A DNA stretch of 64,000 bases from Prorocentrum cordatum (GCA_963575745.1 CAUYUJ010022059.1:757743-821742), one strand, 5' to 3'; positions 11,110-22,665 are shown, numbered from the stretch's first letter. The notes: a model not told the origin generated them from the letters alone. Translations and numbers: made by a program.

Positions 11110-11660
11110 GAGGATGTCTCTTGGGGCCTCCTGGGGGCCTACTGGGGCCTCCTGGGGGCCTCACAGGGGCCGTTTTGGCCTTCGGAGGCCGCCTTTGGGG
11201 CCTCACTGGGTCGTCTTAGGGCCCTGTTGGGTACTTGATGTGTCGGGGGTCTCCCTGAGGCGGTCTTGGGGGGCCTCATGAGCTCCTGGGGCCCTCTTGG
11301 CCAGCTTGGGGCCCGTTTCGGGGCGGCCTCTTGGGGGCCTTTTGGGGTCTCCTGGGGATTTCTCGGAGCCTAGAGCGCGAAATGTTTGTTCTGGTCCCCC
11401 GTCGCGGCCCGCTCTTGGAGCCGTTTCGGGGCGCTCTTGGAGGCCTCTTGGGTCGTGGTTGGGCGATCTTGGGTTTTTTTTTGGCCGTCTTGCAACGCCT
11501 GTAAGCCGAAAAGGCGAGAATGCCAAAATCTTCGGTGTCTCGAAGGCATCTTGGGGCGTCTTGGGGGCATTGTTGACCGTCTTGAGGCAATCTTGGGACG
11601 CTTTGGAGCGCTCTTGGCTGGGACTGTGGGGCCTGCCACTGAGTTGACGCCTCCTTGAGG
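11110..11660 (+). repeat. CTTGGGGGCC minisatellite array
   Basis: Dense CTCTTGGGGCCTCCTGGGGGCC-like units, continuing more loosely to about 11790. Long open frames on the minus strand (Arg/Pro-rich, PRRPKKAP-type) are read from the array and are not genes. Confidence 0.65.
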
Positions 11661-12409
11661 CGCTCCTGGAGCGCTCTGGGGTCTTCCAAGGCCGCGCCCA
11701 GGAGGTCCGGCATCTCTGACCCGACTTTGCCGGGACTCTGCCTTGGATCGCCCGGGGTATTTTTCGCCTGGGGACCCCCTGGGGCCGCCCCTCGCGCGCG
11801 AACTAGAATACTGTTAACCAGCAACCAGACATCTTAGCACGCCTCTGGCCCGTTGGGCCGGCGAATTGCATCTTGTTGTCATTCATCTGGTTGGGTTTGG
11901 GGGGCCGTCTTGTAGCTATCCTGGAGGCTTCTGGGATTGTCTTCGGCTTTCGGAAGCCCGAAGAAATCGGCAACGCGAACATGACGTTCAAAAGCATACG
12001 GAAATCAAGATATTAGCGCACTTGGGACCGCCAAGGGCAATTTGCAACTTTGGCATGCCAAGCACCCCTTAGCGAGCAAAAGGGGGTGGCGGATCGAGTG
12101 CCCTCAAATCCCGCCACAGAGCTTGGGTTGCGGTTCAAAGTCCTCTTGAATGTTTCTTGGGGTCGATTTGGATGCCTATTGGGCATCTTTCGGGAGCGTC
12201 TTAGAGGTCTCGAGAGTCATCCTAGCAGAGGGTTCCACTGGCCAGTTTAAATCCCCAGGTGCCAGAAACCATAGAAGAACTCCATGTGTTCCACATGCAC
12301 GCCAGTGAAAACCACGCGGCGATCTTTAGAAGCGCCCGGAACCGCTTGGAACTCCAGAGGCGGGGCCTCTCAGGAGCATTTTCAAGATTTCCTGCAACGC
12401 GAAGGTTTT

Positions 12410-12433
12410 ACGGCCAGTGCCGCCGACCCTGAA
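12410..12433 (+). repeat. 24-nt exact repeat (copy 2)
   Basis: Identical to 3986-4009 and again directly upstream of a triplet repeat. Confidence 0.8.
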
Positions 12434-12437
12434 GGGA

Positions 12438-12532
<95 letters not shown>

Positions 12533-12545
12533 CGGCAACGACGAC
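12434..12545 (+). repeat. (GAC)n then (GGC)n microsatellite
   Basis: About 70 bp of GAC/ACG triplets passing into GGC triplets, then back to ACG. Confidence 0.95.
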
Positions 12546-12987
12546 GACACGGACGTGGGCCAGAGTCCTCAAAAATGGTTCTTGGGGTCTCTTCGGAAGT
12601 CTCGGGGGCCTCTCGGGATGAATCTTGGGTGCCTCTTGGGAGCCTCTTGGGTGCCTCTTGGGAGCCTCTTGGGGGCCACTTCGGGCTTCCTGGGGACCTC
12701 TTGTGGGCCTCTTGGGGTCTCTGGGGAACCTCTAGGGGCCTCCTGGCCCCACGTCTGGGCACGCTCTTGGAGCCGTCTTTGGGGCATCTGGGGCAGTCTT
12801 GGAGGCGTTGTGGGCTGTCTTGGGGTCTTCTTGGGCTGTTTTGGGGCCTTCTTGGAGGCCTCTTGGTGAGATCTAGGGGCCCTCTGGCGCCGTTTTTGAG
12901 GGGCGGGAAGGGGAGAAGGCGAGAACACCCAAATCTTAAAATTATCCCAGTGCGACCCTACCTAGGAGTTGGAGCATTTAGGAAAGC

Positions 12988-13092
12988 AACATCTACATTT
13001 ACACCGACAGCTACATGTACATCTACACCTGCATCTACATCTACATCAACATCACCAGCGAGACTCACATCTACATCTACATATACACCTAC
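12988..13092 (+). repeat. (ACATCT)n hexamer array
   Basis: Imperfect ACATCT/ACACCT hexamers. Confidence 0.85.
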
Positions 13093-13700
13093 GCTCGGCT
13101 GCGCTGTGTTGTGCTAGGCTATGATATGTTATGATATGATGCGCTATGCTATGCTGTGCTGCGCTATGCTGTGCTATGCTAGGTTATGATAGTATATGCG
13201 ATGCTGCGCCATGCTATGTTATGCTAGGCTATGCTATGATATGCCATGCTGCGCGATGTTATGCTATGCTATGCTATGCTGCGCTATGCTATGCTATGAT
13301 ATGATGTTATATGATATGCTATGATATAATGAGTTATACTATGCTATGTCTGCTATGATTGGCTTGGCTATGCCATGCTATGATATGATGTGCCAATCCT
13401 GCGCTGCGCTTTGCTGCGCTGCGCTAAGCTAAGGTAGGTCCAGCTATGCTAAGCTAGGCTAAGCTAAGTTAGGCGAGGCTGAAACAAGCTAAGCTAAGCT
13501 AAGCCAAGCCAATATAAGCAAAGCTAAGCTACGCTAAACCAAGCTAATCGAAGCTAAGCTAAGCTAAGATGATATAAGCTAAGCTAGGCTAGGCTAGACT
13601 AGGCAAAGCTAAGCAAAGCTAAGCTAAGGTAAGCTAAGATAAGCTAGGCTAAGCTAAACTGAGCTAGGCTAGGCTAAGCTAAGGTAAGCTAAGCTGAGCT
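13093..13700 (+). repeat. Pentamer satellite, GCTAT changing to AAGCT
   Basis: The left half (about 13100-13400) is built from GCTAT/GATAT pentamers. Around 13410-13440 it turns into AAGCT/AGGCT pentamers and continues to about 13700. Both halves share the GCTA core in the same phase, so one array seems to have drifted or been homogenised into two variants. Confidence 0.9.
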
Positions 13701-13849
13701 GGGTGAACCCAGGGGGTGCAACTGGGGGAACCGCGGGGCGGGGACCGGGGGAACCGCCCGGGGCGTGTAGCACTGCCCGGCCCCTTTCAGCTAAGAGAGT
13801 AAGAACCCTCTAGGCAGAGCCTAGGTAGGGAACAACCAGCGAAAAATCA

Positions 13850-14050
13850 ATGGCCTCTTGGGGTCCTCTCGGGAGTGCTGATGGAGGCGTCTTGGGGCGT
13901 CCTGGAGGCCTCCTGGGCAGTCTGGAGGGCGTGAAGGCGTTTTGGAACGATCGTTTGGCGATTGGGGACCCCCCTTGGACCGTCTCGGCAGCCTCTTGAG
14001 ACACTCTTGGCCTGTCTTGGTACTTTCTGAGGCCCCACGGCCCCCAGGGA
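13850..14050 (+). repeat. CTTGGGG minisatellite array
   Basis: Short array of the common family ending at the AT microsatellite. Confidence 0.55.
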
Positions 14051-14053
14051 GGG

Positions 14054-14056
<3 letters not shown>

Positions 14057-14088
<32 letters not shown>
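14057..14088. repeat. (AT)n microsatellite
   Basis: Perfect AT dinucleotides. Confidence 0.95.
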
Positions 14089-14090
<2 letters not shown>

Positions 14091-14712
14091 GTGGCGACCC
14101 CCCCCCCTCCCAGGACTCGCCCAAGACCCCCCCAGAACCACCCCAGGACCCAGAATCCCCCCAGGCCCCCCCCCCGCGCGGGGAAGGGATCAAAGGGAAG
14201 GAGCTTCCCTTCGACTCTATTACGACATTGCTAGTGTGTTCTCTCGCTGACAAATTTGAGGAGGAGGATGCAGGGAAAGGGGACAACAGAGACGACGACT
14301 GACGGAGACGACGACTCGAACAGCCAAGCAACTCACACACGCCGACAGGGTCGGCGGATTTTAATTTGTAGCGTGTTGTAGTCTAGCATGGTGTGGTCAA
14401 TTGTTTCTGAGGTTGTGCACGGTACCGTGCGAGATAATATGCATTGAGTGGCATTGCCTGGTTGGAGATGACATGACGGAGTAACTTTTCAGTTCAGAGA
14501 ATGACGTTGCGCCATTCGGCGAATCTGCATGCGTGAGGCGCGCGCGCGCAAGGTGGCGCTGGAAGGAAGTCGGCCCGACACGATGCAGAGTCTCCCTGTT
14601 CCTCTCGGGGGTTCGTAGAGGGGGAGGGTATCCCACGGTTGGGTATGGAAACGAATCCAATTAGATGCTCACATGGTATTATTCCAGGGGCTATTTGGGA
14701 TGATCTTCTTCG

Positions 14713-16085
14713 AGGGAACGCGTTTCACGGGCGCTTGCCTTGGGAACGTTCGGCGGCGCGTTTCGGACCGGGTGGTGGGCCTCCCGCCCAAACACTCAGC
14801 GCCATCGATCAAAACCAGGGGGACTCCCCTCCCCCCCAACCCCCCCCTCCCGAACCCCCCCCCTCCCGTTCCCCCTCTCCCAAAGGGAGGGGGTTTCAAA
14901 ACCCCCCACCCCACCCGCCCCTCCCCCTCGGCGCCGGTGCCGGCGCTGGCGGCCGCCAGCAGGGCCGACGGCGGGGATGCAGCGACGATGACCAAAGGCA
15001 ACCCAAGGGGGGGGGTTCAAACGCCCCCCCCCCCCCGGGCGCGAGGGGGGGGTTCGAACCCCGCTCCCCCTTGGCGCTGGCGCCGGCGCTGGCGCCGGCC
15101 AGCAGCGCCGGCGCTGGCGCCAGCGACGGCGGAAACGAAGCGACGATTGCCACCACGACCACCACCGCCACAACTACCACCACCACCGCCTCAACCCACC
15201 ACCACCACCACCACCAACAACAACCCACCACGCAACCACCACAACCACCACCACCACCACAGCCACCACCACCACCACAACCACCACAACAGTTCACCAC
15301 CACCACCACCAATACAAAAACCCACCACCACTACCACCACCACCACCACAATCTACCACACCACCACCACCACCACCGCCACAACCACCACTACTAGCAG
15401 CACAGCCCACCGCCACCACCACAAACCACCACACCACCACAAACCACCACACCACCACCGCCACCACCACCACCACCAGCACCACGTCCACAAACCACCG
15501 CCACCACCACAACCCACCACCACCTTCACCACAAACCACCACCACACCACCACCACACCACCGCAACCACCACCACCACAAGTCACCATCACCACCACCA
15601 CCACAACCCACCACAAACCACCACCACACCACCACCAAACCACCACCACCACCACCCACCACCACCACCACCCACCACCACCCACCACAACAAACCATCA
15701 CACCACCACCACCACCACAACCACCACCACCACCACCACCACCACCACCACAACCCACCACCACCACCACCGTCGTACTCGTCGACGCTCCCCGGCGCCG
15801 GCACCCGCCGCCGCAGGCGCCCGCCGCCGCAGGCGCTGGCGCCGGCCCAGAAATGCTTTTCTGGGCCGCCGCCAGCCCGCCGCCGCCAGCCGCCGCCGAC
15901 TCAAGCGCCGGCCCGAGGAGAGGAGGGGAAGCAGGGGAGTAAGGGAGGGGGGGGGAGGGGGTGGGGGGGTTCGAACCCTCCCCCTCCGTCAAAGGGTGGG
16001 GGTTCGAACCCCCCCCCGCCCTCCATCCAGGGGGGGGTTCGGGTTTCACCCCCCCCCTCCAAACGACCACAGAGCGCGCTCTTTC
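14713..16085 (+). repeat. 1.35-kb composite (CCA)n repeat, copy 2
   Basis: Second copy of the element at 4287-5635, starting ACGCGTTTCACGG and ending at CGACCACAGAGCGCGCTCT. Its (CCA/CAC)n block covers about 15146-15775. This copy has more GGGGTTCGAACCCC blocks (about 15045, 15965 and 15992). The 505-codon His/Pro/Thr-rich open frame across it is a microsatellite artefact. Confidence 0.85.
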
Positions 16086-17150
16086 TCTTCTTCGAACCCC
16101 ACCCCTGCCCTGCCCCGCCTTCACGTGCCCCCGATCCTGTCCCTCCCTGCTCCTCGACCCCCTCCTCGTGCCTGCCATGCCCCGGGTTAGGCGCTTTGGT
16201 CGTCCGTATAGGTATTCTGGAGCCCCCAGCGTGCGTTCGGACTTCTCGGCCATTTGCTCGGTCTCCTTCGCCCCTAGGACACCCCCTCTTCTATTCGCGG
16301 ACCACGGCACACAGCCAACCTCTGAACCTTGAACGCGCATCTCCCCAGGCCAGCAAGGAGGAGTGAAAAGGCGACATGCTGCTCGGCTGCATCAGCGTGG
16401 AGGCCAGGGCGGAAGCATTAAGGCATCGCGGTCCACCCCCCGCCTCCTCCGGCCGGAGCTCGCATCGCGAATTAATTTCGGCGGAAGTTTTTTGGTGGCA
16501 ATTTTCGGCTGGATTTCTCGACCCTCCACTTGTGACCAGCGACTCGTCCTGCAGTCTTGTTTTGACAGTCCCAGTGCCTGAAGATGCGTGTGTGAAGATG
16601 ACCCAGAGGCTTGCGGAGCGCCTTTGGCGCGATTTCGTCGATCCGCGAGGGCATCTCGTTCGCTTCGGCGCGCGGCAGGCGTTCCCTGTTGCACGGCCCC
16701 CGGGCTTCCTTCGCGCACTGCCTCTGAACCAAGCCAGGCCACGACGAAAGGGCTCCAGGGGAGGGCGGGTGTGGCACAGGGGGGCGGGCAGAGAAGGGAA
16801 GCCAGGTGGGGGAGGAGGAGGGGGAGGAGGGGGAGGGCGAGAGGGCCCTAGCCATGGAAGGGTCAGGGTTGTGTGTGATGACGTTGGGGATCGGTGGGGG
16901 GGGGGAAAACCTTGCTGACGCCTGCAGATATAATACTCTATGCCATGTTGGAACTATCTACTTGTCTATGCCTCTTCGCACCTCCTGCTCCGCTTAGTCT
17001 GCACTCAAGTGCCCTACTGGTTGACATGTATCGACGCAACGATTTCGCTCTTCATGTTTGGTCAACGTCAACAAGGGCGAGGATGGGAGGAAAGGGGGGA
17101 GGTCGACGGGGAAGTCTCCCAGGGACGTACCCAAACCACCCGAGGTGTCT
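16086..17150. other. Unassigned stretch
   Basis: Open frames up to about 180 codons are present on both strands (for example 16376-16918 plus), but none shows a domain or a convincing start. A (GGA)-rich patch lies at 16805-16850. Confidence 0.3.
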
Positions 17151-18200
17151 GGCAGCACCGTGTGGTTGAGCGGCCTAGGACACCACTTCGTTGGACCTCC
17201 CAGGGGCTCACGAAAGTGGCGACAGTTGTGCGGGTGTCATTTGCGATGGGTGCGAGGTTCCAATTGGATCTACGTAGGACCGCCCTCCGCTGGACCCCCA
17301 ACATGCTCACGAAAGTGGTGACAGATGCGCAGTTGGCAGCACCCAGAGAGGTCGAGGTCCCACTTGGGTCACCGTAAAATGTCACCCTGCTGGGCCTCCC
17401 ATGAGCTCACGAAAGTGACAACCGTTGCGCAGTTGCCAGCACCCAGGCCGGGCGAGGTCCCACTTGGGTCACCGTACGACGTCACCCCGCTGGGCCTCCA
17501 AGGAGCTCACGAAAGTGGCGGAATCTGCGCAACTGTCAGCGTCCAGGCATGTCGAGGTCTAGTTTGGACGCCCTTTGGACTGCACTCCGCTGTACCCCCA
17601 AAAGGCTCACGATGGCGACATTTGCGCATTTGATAGCACCCAGTCAGGGCCAGGTTTCGATTGGGTCCCTGCGGGGGTTCGCTTCGCTGGGCCTCCCATA
17701 CGCTCACGAAAGTGGCGACAGATGCGCAGCTTGCAACACCCAGACAGGGCGAGGTTTTACCTGTGCCAACTTAAGATGATACTCCGACGGGCCTTCTGGG
17801 AGCTCACGAAAGTGGCGGACTTTGCGCAGTTGGCAGCACCCAGGCGGGGCGAGGTCCCACTTGGGTCACGGGAAAACGGCACCCCGCTCACGAAAATGGT
17901 AACAGTTGCGCAGTTGTCAGAATCCAGACAGGTACCCGTATGATCGCATTTGGTTGAATCTCCGAATAGCTTACGAAAGTGGGACAGTTGCGCAGTTGGC
18001 AGCATGCAGGGTGGGGCGAGGTCTCCTGTGGATGCCCGTAGCGTAGGACCGCAGTTCGTTGACCTCCCAGAAGCTTGCGAAAGTGGCGACAGGTCCGCAC
18101 TTGGCGGCACCCACGGAGGGCGAGATCTAGTTTGGACGCCTTTAGGACTGCACTCCGTTGGAGTCGGCGCAGCACCCAGGGAGAGTGAGGTCTAGTTTGG
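17150..18200 (+). repeat. ~100-bp tandem repeat array
   Basis: About eleven diverged units. Each contains GCTCACGAAAGTGGCGACAG, then TGCGCAGTTGGCAGCACCCAG, then GG.CGAGGTC.CACTTGGGT. Unit starts (GCTCACGAAAG) lie near 17207, 17301, 17411, 17507, 17607, 17702, 17802, 17888, 17969 and 18072, giving a period of 80-105 bp. Open frames read through it but shift between units. Confidence 0.85.
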
Positions 18201-19390
18201 ATGCCCGTAGGACCGCACTCTCTTGTGTTTCCCAGGAGCTCAGTGCACAGCAGCTGGGACTACACAGCGGTGCAAAAGAGGTAGGAGGTAGACAGGAGGT
18301 TGAAGATAGGATGAGAGGAGTGAGGCGGCAGGATATTCAATACGAGTGCCCAACATACGAGAGTGGGAAATGAAAGTTTAGTGGGATCGTCTTAGGCAGG
18401 GTGTCCAGGGGTGCGAGAGTTTTGACATCCGCCATTCTCACCCTCAGCCAACTTGATCACCCTCAAGGCTGACCTCTCTCCACTCATCCGCAGTCCCCCC
18501 TTGCACCTCTCCCTCCCTTTTTCTCCCATCGCCCCTCCCTCTCTCCATCCCCTCCCGCAAGTTAATATCCTCCCTATTCGCCCGTTCTCGATTCGGTTCT
18601 CGTCCTCCCCCCTCCATTCCTTGTGTTCTCTCATTTCTCTCCCTATGTGATTAATGGGTTTCGCCTTGATCCCACCGCTTCCCTGCATGTCCAGATAGTT
18701 GTCGATTGGACTGATTGGTTGGCTGGCCGGCGTCATCAGTTGAATGTTTGCAGTTGACGCGCATCGCATCACAGTCATGACAGTATGTCAGCCAGCAAGG
18801 GGGACTTACGCCCGTGCACGTTCGAAGGTTGCCATAACAAGATATCTTCGAGTGTGAGCACGCACGGCGCGCCATATGAATGTGCATTTGAGGTACGACT
18901 CCCACTCAGCCCTTGGTTCAGGCCAACAAGTGCTCTTGGCAGAATACTTGCGTGATGAGCTGAGGTCCTCTACAGCCCCCGTGGAGAACTGTAATAGATG
19001 AGTCGGTGACGCCTTCGAGTATATCTCGAGCGTGGATGATATAGACGAGGTTTGGGACGCAGTAGACATAACAGATGCAGTGTTGCCATGACATTCGTGA
19101 CACAAGCGTTTAATGTTGTATCTGCCCCCTCTTTAGTGCACACTCTTGAAACATGATCTATTCTGAATGTATTCCGCAGGCTACGTCGAGGCGTTCTTGG
19201 AGCGGTGATGAGACTCGCACTTCCGCGGCTGTCGTACCCGCCATTTTGGGGCAAGGACCCGAGCACTCCTCACCCTCGTCGCCACAACGGGTACTCGCAT
19301 CTTCTTGAACAGAGGGCAAGGGCACGTTATACCGTATGCTTATCTGAAGGGTTGCGCCCTCTGCCGCCGGCCCCCTCGCCGGAGCCATCG
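18201..19390. other. Unassigned stretch
   Basis: Includes a pyrimidine-rich patch at 18475-18620. No coding region, repeat family or RNA gene recognised. Confidence 0.3.
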
Positions 19391-19468
19391 TGTGGCTAGA
19401 TTGGGGCCATCACGGGGCCTCTCGGGGTTATCTGAGGGCCTCTCGCGGCCATCTTGGGCAATCTCGGG

Positions 19469-19511
19469 CCTATCTTGAGGCATATGGGGGCCCCATATGC
19501 CTCAAGATAGG
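19469..19511. repeat. 43-bp near-perfect palindrome
   Basis: Two 21-nt arms (CCTATCTTGAGGCATATGGGG and its reverse complement) around a single G at 19490. It lies inside a CTTGGGG-type array (19400-19520). It could extrude as a cruciform. Confidence 0.9.
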
Positions 19512-19520
19512 GCCTCTCGG

Positions 19521-20160
19521 GGCCCCATAATGGAGCCCATGCGGAGGGCGTCAGTGATCCATATTGGGGCCTTGTTCGGGATCCTATCAATTCCCGATTC
19601 CAACCCAGCCTGAGATCCCGCCGCCTGTCCGATATTCTGGCATCCGACCCGATGTCCAATCAATCTTCTTCCCACTTCAGGTTCCGATTCCGTCGCCACT
19701 CTTGGCCTGAATACCTTGCCAGCGACGATCTGGACCACAGTGGCGAATCACGATACTGGTGTTGAGTCGCACGTATACGACGGAGTGCACTAGGACGGTA
19801 TTGATGGGTATTTTGATCGCAGCGGCTCTCAGAACGACGGTTGTGTACAATCATTAAGGCTTCCCACTCGAATACGATGACCAATTCTGATTTCTACTTT
19901 TCAAGGAGGAATTACGCGCACCTCCACCGACCAACTTGGGCGCAGTTCATAAATTGTCATAGTACCCAGATATGTCAGCGATATCTAGTTGCCACGTACT
20001 ATGCTGGAAATCGCAACAGCACAGGTTGAAAGCTGCAATCAGAATTGCAGATAAGTTTAGCAACAATCCCCATGCGTCGATGGTGTGGGAGTTGTTGTAC
20101 AATGCCTGCCGGGCCAGATTGGCCTAACAGTTACTTCACATAATTGCGCTTCATGACCTA
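19521..20160. other. Unassigned stretch
   Basis: AT-richer than its neighbours; only short open frames. Confidence 0.3.
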
Positions 20161-20164
20161 ATGA

Positions 20165-20345
20165 CCCCCACTCGAGGACGTATCGAGTGGGGGCCCTTTC
20201 CGCCAGTGGCACTAGTAGGCCAAAGTAGCCCTACAAGTACGCCGCCCGCCAGGCCCCCGGCGCCGTACTAGTAGACCAAAGTTGCCTTACTAGTAGCCCC
20301 GTCGAGGCGGATTTCCGAGGATGTCTCGAGCGGGGGCCATCCCCG
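20165..20345 (+). repeat. ACTAGTA-bearing repeat pair (left)
   Basis: Two units of the form CTAGTAGGCCAAAGTAGC, C.TAC.AGTACGCC and GCCAGGCCC (about 20213-20255 and 20268-20302). They are flanked by GAGGATGTCTCGAGCGGGGGCC or GAGGACGTATCGAGTGGGGGCC. Confidence 0.7.
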
Positions 20346-20879
20346 CCTGTCGTACTAGGGTCCTCCTGCTCCTTCCGCTTCTTCCACACCAATTTCTGCT
20401 GCTGCTGTCGTGTCTTTCTTCATCTTTGTCGCCCCCCTCATTTCAGCTCCTCCGCCTTCCCCTGGTCCTCCTGTTCCTCCCGCCCCTTCCACTCCAATTC
20501 CTGCATCCTTTTCCTCTCGCTCATCCTGCTGCTCACCCGCCTCCTCTTCCTCCTGTGCATGCAGCTCCCCCTTTTCCGATTGTGCACGCAAGGAAATGGT
20601 TTTTCTGTGGGAGTCGCAGGTCGGCTATGACACGCGTCCGCGGACCATGAAAAATCAGCGCCATGGGAAGGGATGGGAGGGAGGTATAGGATGTCAGACC
20701 GAGCGTACCCAGCTCGTCTCCCTCTCCTCTCACCCCCCTGAGGTCCGACGTCGCGAAAAAACTGCAACATCGAAACAAATCAGGCCCAGACTCAATTTTT
20801 CTGCGTCATTCCTCGAGCCGGATTGATCTGCGAGGGCCCCAGGGCCCGAAAAAAGTCGAAAACACCCGGCTCGAAAACA

Positions 20880-21045
20880 TTCACACGGTCCCATCGGCCT
20901 CGCTGGCTAGGCCAAAGTAGCTCTACTAGTACGCCCCCCCCGCCAGGCCCAAGGAACAGTACTAGTACTCCGAAGTAGCCCCACTGGTGGGCCCGCCAGG
21001 GCGAACTATCGAGGATGTCTCGAACAGGAGCTCTCTCCGCACGAA
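20880..21045 (+). repeat. ACTAGTA-bearing repeat pair (right)
   Basis: Direct-repeat counterpart of 20165-20345: two units with AGGCCAAAGTAGCTCTACTA and GTACTAGTACTCCGAAGTAG, again followed by GAGGATGTCTCGAACAGG. The two clusters bracket about 535 bp of pyrimidine-rich DNA. Confidence 0.7.
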
Positions 21046-21284
21046 GACGACTGTGCGGAGTCCCAAGGCCCGCATGCGGCCCCGGATGCCGAAATGGAAG
21101 GAAAACCGCCAGGGTTTAAAGAAAAGCATCGTCGGATGTCTGGGACCCCCCTCGTCGAACATACGGCAACGTTCTGCCTAGGTCCGACGTCGGTTCTGGT
21201 TCCTGACACCGCCTGGGCTGTTCAACCTTGGGCTATCTCCGCTCCTGGGGGTCCTGGAGGCTGTCAACACCATCTGTCGCATGG

Positions 21285-22100
21285 ATGTCGCGCCATTGCT
21301 GCTCTCTGCGTGTCCCTGATGATCGCTGCATCCCTCTGCAGCTCCTTGTGCTCTCTGCTGCTCTCTGGCGCACTCTGCTAATATCTGCTGGTCGCTCCTG
21401 CTCTTTGCTTTGGTCTGTTGGTCTCTGTTGCTGCTCTCTGCTGGTCTCTAATTCGACTCTGCTGGTCTCTGCTGCTCTCTGGTCTCTGATGGTGTCTGCT
21501 GGTCCGTGCCTTTTTCTGCTGATCTCTCCTGCTCTCTGCTGGTGTCTGCTGCTCGCTGCCTCTCTCTGCTGCTCTCTGCCGCTCTGCTGCTCACTTATGT
21601 TCGCTCTTCTTTTCTGTTGGCCTCTGTTGGTATCTGCTTCTCTCTGTCGGTACTTCCCGGTATCTGCTAGTCTCTGCTGCTCTCTGCTCGTCTTTGCTGG
21701 GCTCTGTTCCTTGCTGTTCTATTATGGTCTCCGCTGCTCTCTGCGGCTCTCTACTGCTCCCTGCTGTCCACTGATGCTCTCTGATGCTCCCTGCTGCTCC
21801 GTGCGGATCACTGCTGCTGTCTGCTGGTTTCTGCAGCTCTCTGCTGGTCCTTGCTGTTCTCTGCTGCTCCCTGCTACCCGCTGCTGGTCCCTGCTGCTCT
21901 CTGTTGTTCCCTGCTGCTCGATTTTGGTCTCTGCAGCTCTCTGCTGCTCGATGACATTCCGGTGGTCTCTGCGGCTCTCTGCTGCTCCTTGCTGCTCTCT
22001 GCTGCACCTTGCTGCTCTCTGCGGCTCTGTGCTGTTCCCTGCTGCTCTCTGCTGCTCCCTGCTGCTGTCAGCTGCCCTCTGCTTCTCTCTGCTGTGGTAG
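21285..22100 (+). repeat. CTCTCTGCTG minisatellite
   Basis: About 800 bp of CTCTCTGCTGGTCTCTGCTG-like units of 10-15 bp. Cys/Leu/Ser-rich and Arg/Gln/Ser-rich open frames on both strands (up to 290 codons) are read from the repeat. Confidence 0.9.
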
Positions 22101-22665
22101 GACATCGAGACAGGAGACGACCCCGACGCTAAAACCGTACTTCGTCGAATCCCGAAGGAGGCCCCCGGGGCGCCGAAAACAAGACAGCCCACCCAAATAT
22201 AAATTGCGCTAGTGGCCTCGTACCCACGAGCACGCGTTGTTTTCTTTTGCTGGGAGGCCGTTAGGGAGCCGGCTGAGGATGGATTGCCACCCACAGTCCA
22301 GACGCGAGGGTTCTCTCCCTTGCGGCCGATTCGTGCGCGGATGGGTTACTACCCGCGCCCCGAACGGAAGGGTGTCCCCCTGCGCCCGACTCGCCCGCGG
22401 TGCGCGGCCAGGCGTACGCGTACGGCGACGCACGCGTACCAGTCCGATCAGGGTAGGCGTGTTAGTACGGTTACGTGAGCCTACTAGTACAGCGGCGGAG
22501 TGCAGGGACGGTCTTCATATTACGGGTACGTAAGTCTGCGAGTACGACGGCGAAGTGCAGGGACTGGCGTATTGGTACGGCTACGTAGGCCTGCTGGTAC
22601 AACTCGTCATTCCTCTCATCTTCTTCCCTCGACCTCTGCGTGCCTCGCCGCCCTTCACTTTGTGA
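22101..22665. other. Unassigned stretch
   Basis: Contains a few TACGTAAG / TACGTGAG / TACGTAGG repeats between 22455 and 22600; no gene. Confidence 0.35.

Larger units (their letters stand above)
12130..12905 (+). repeat. CTTGGGAGCCTC minisatellite array, split by a triplet tract
   Basis: Units such as GGTGCCTCTTGGGAGCCTCT repeat from about 12575 to 12870, with looser ones before the triplet block at 12434-12545. Confidence 0.65.

Noticed and set aside
11276-11824. 182-codon Arg/Pro-rich minus-strand frame
   Set aside because: It is the CTTGGGGCC array translated; similar frames appear at every array of this family.
12405-12425. Vector or primer contamination (TTTTACGGCCAGTGCC resembles the M13 -20 primer region)
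   Set aside because: Only about 12 nt match, no polylinker follows, and the same 24-mer occurs at 3986 in genomic repeat context.
15960-16010. tRNA gene based on GGTTCGAACCC
   Set aside because: No acceptor, D or anticodon arm can be folded around it; the flanks are G and C runs.
14673-16190. A 505-codon His/Pro/Thr-rich open frame
   Set aside because: The same microsatellite artefact in the second copy of the composite repeat.
15294-16340. A 348-codon Gly/Val/Trp-rich minus-strand open frame
   Set aside because: The complement of the (CCA)n block.
17150-18200. CRISPR array
   Set aside because: Units are about 100 bp, diverged throughout, with no constant short repeat and unique spacers, and no cas-like genes.
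19231-19256. A third relict spliced leader (CGTACCC, GCCATTTTGG, GGCAAGG)
   Set aside because: The core fits, but there is a 3-nt insertion and two mismatches, and no coding region follows on the plus strand. It is too weak to call.
21228-22294. Long Cys/Leu/Ser-rich (plus) and Arg/Gln/Ser-rich (minus) frames
   Set aside because: Both are read from the CTCTCTGCTG minisatellite.
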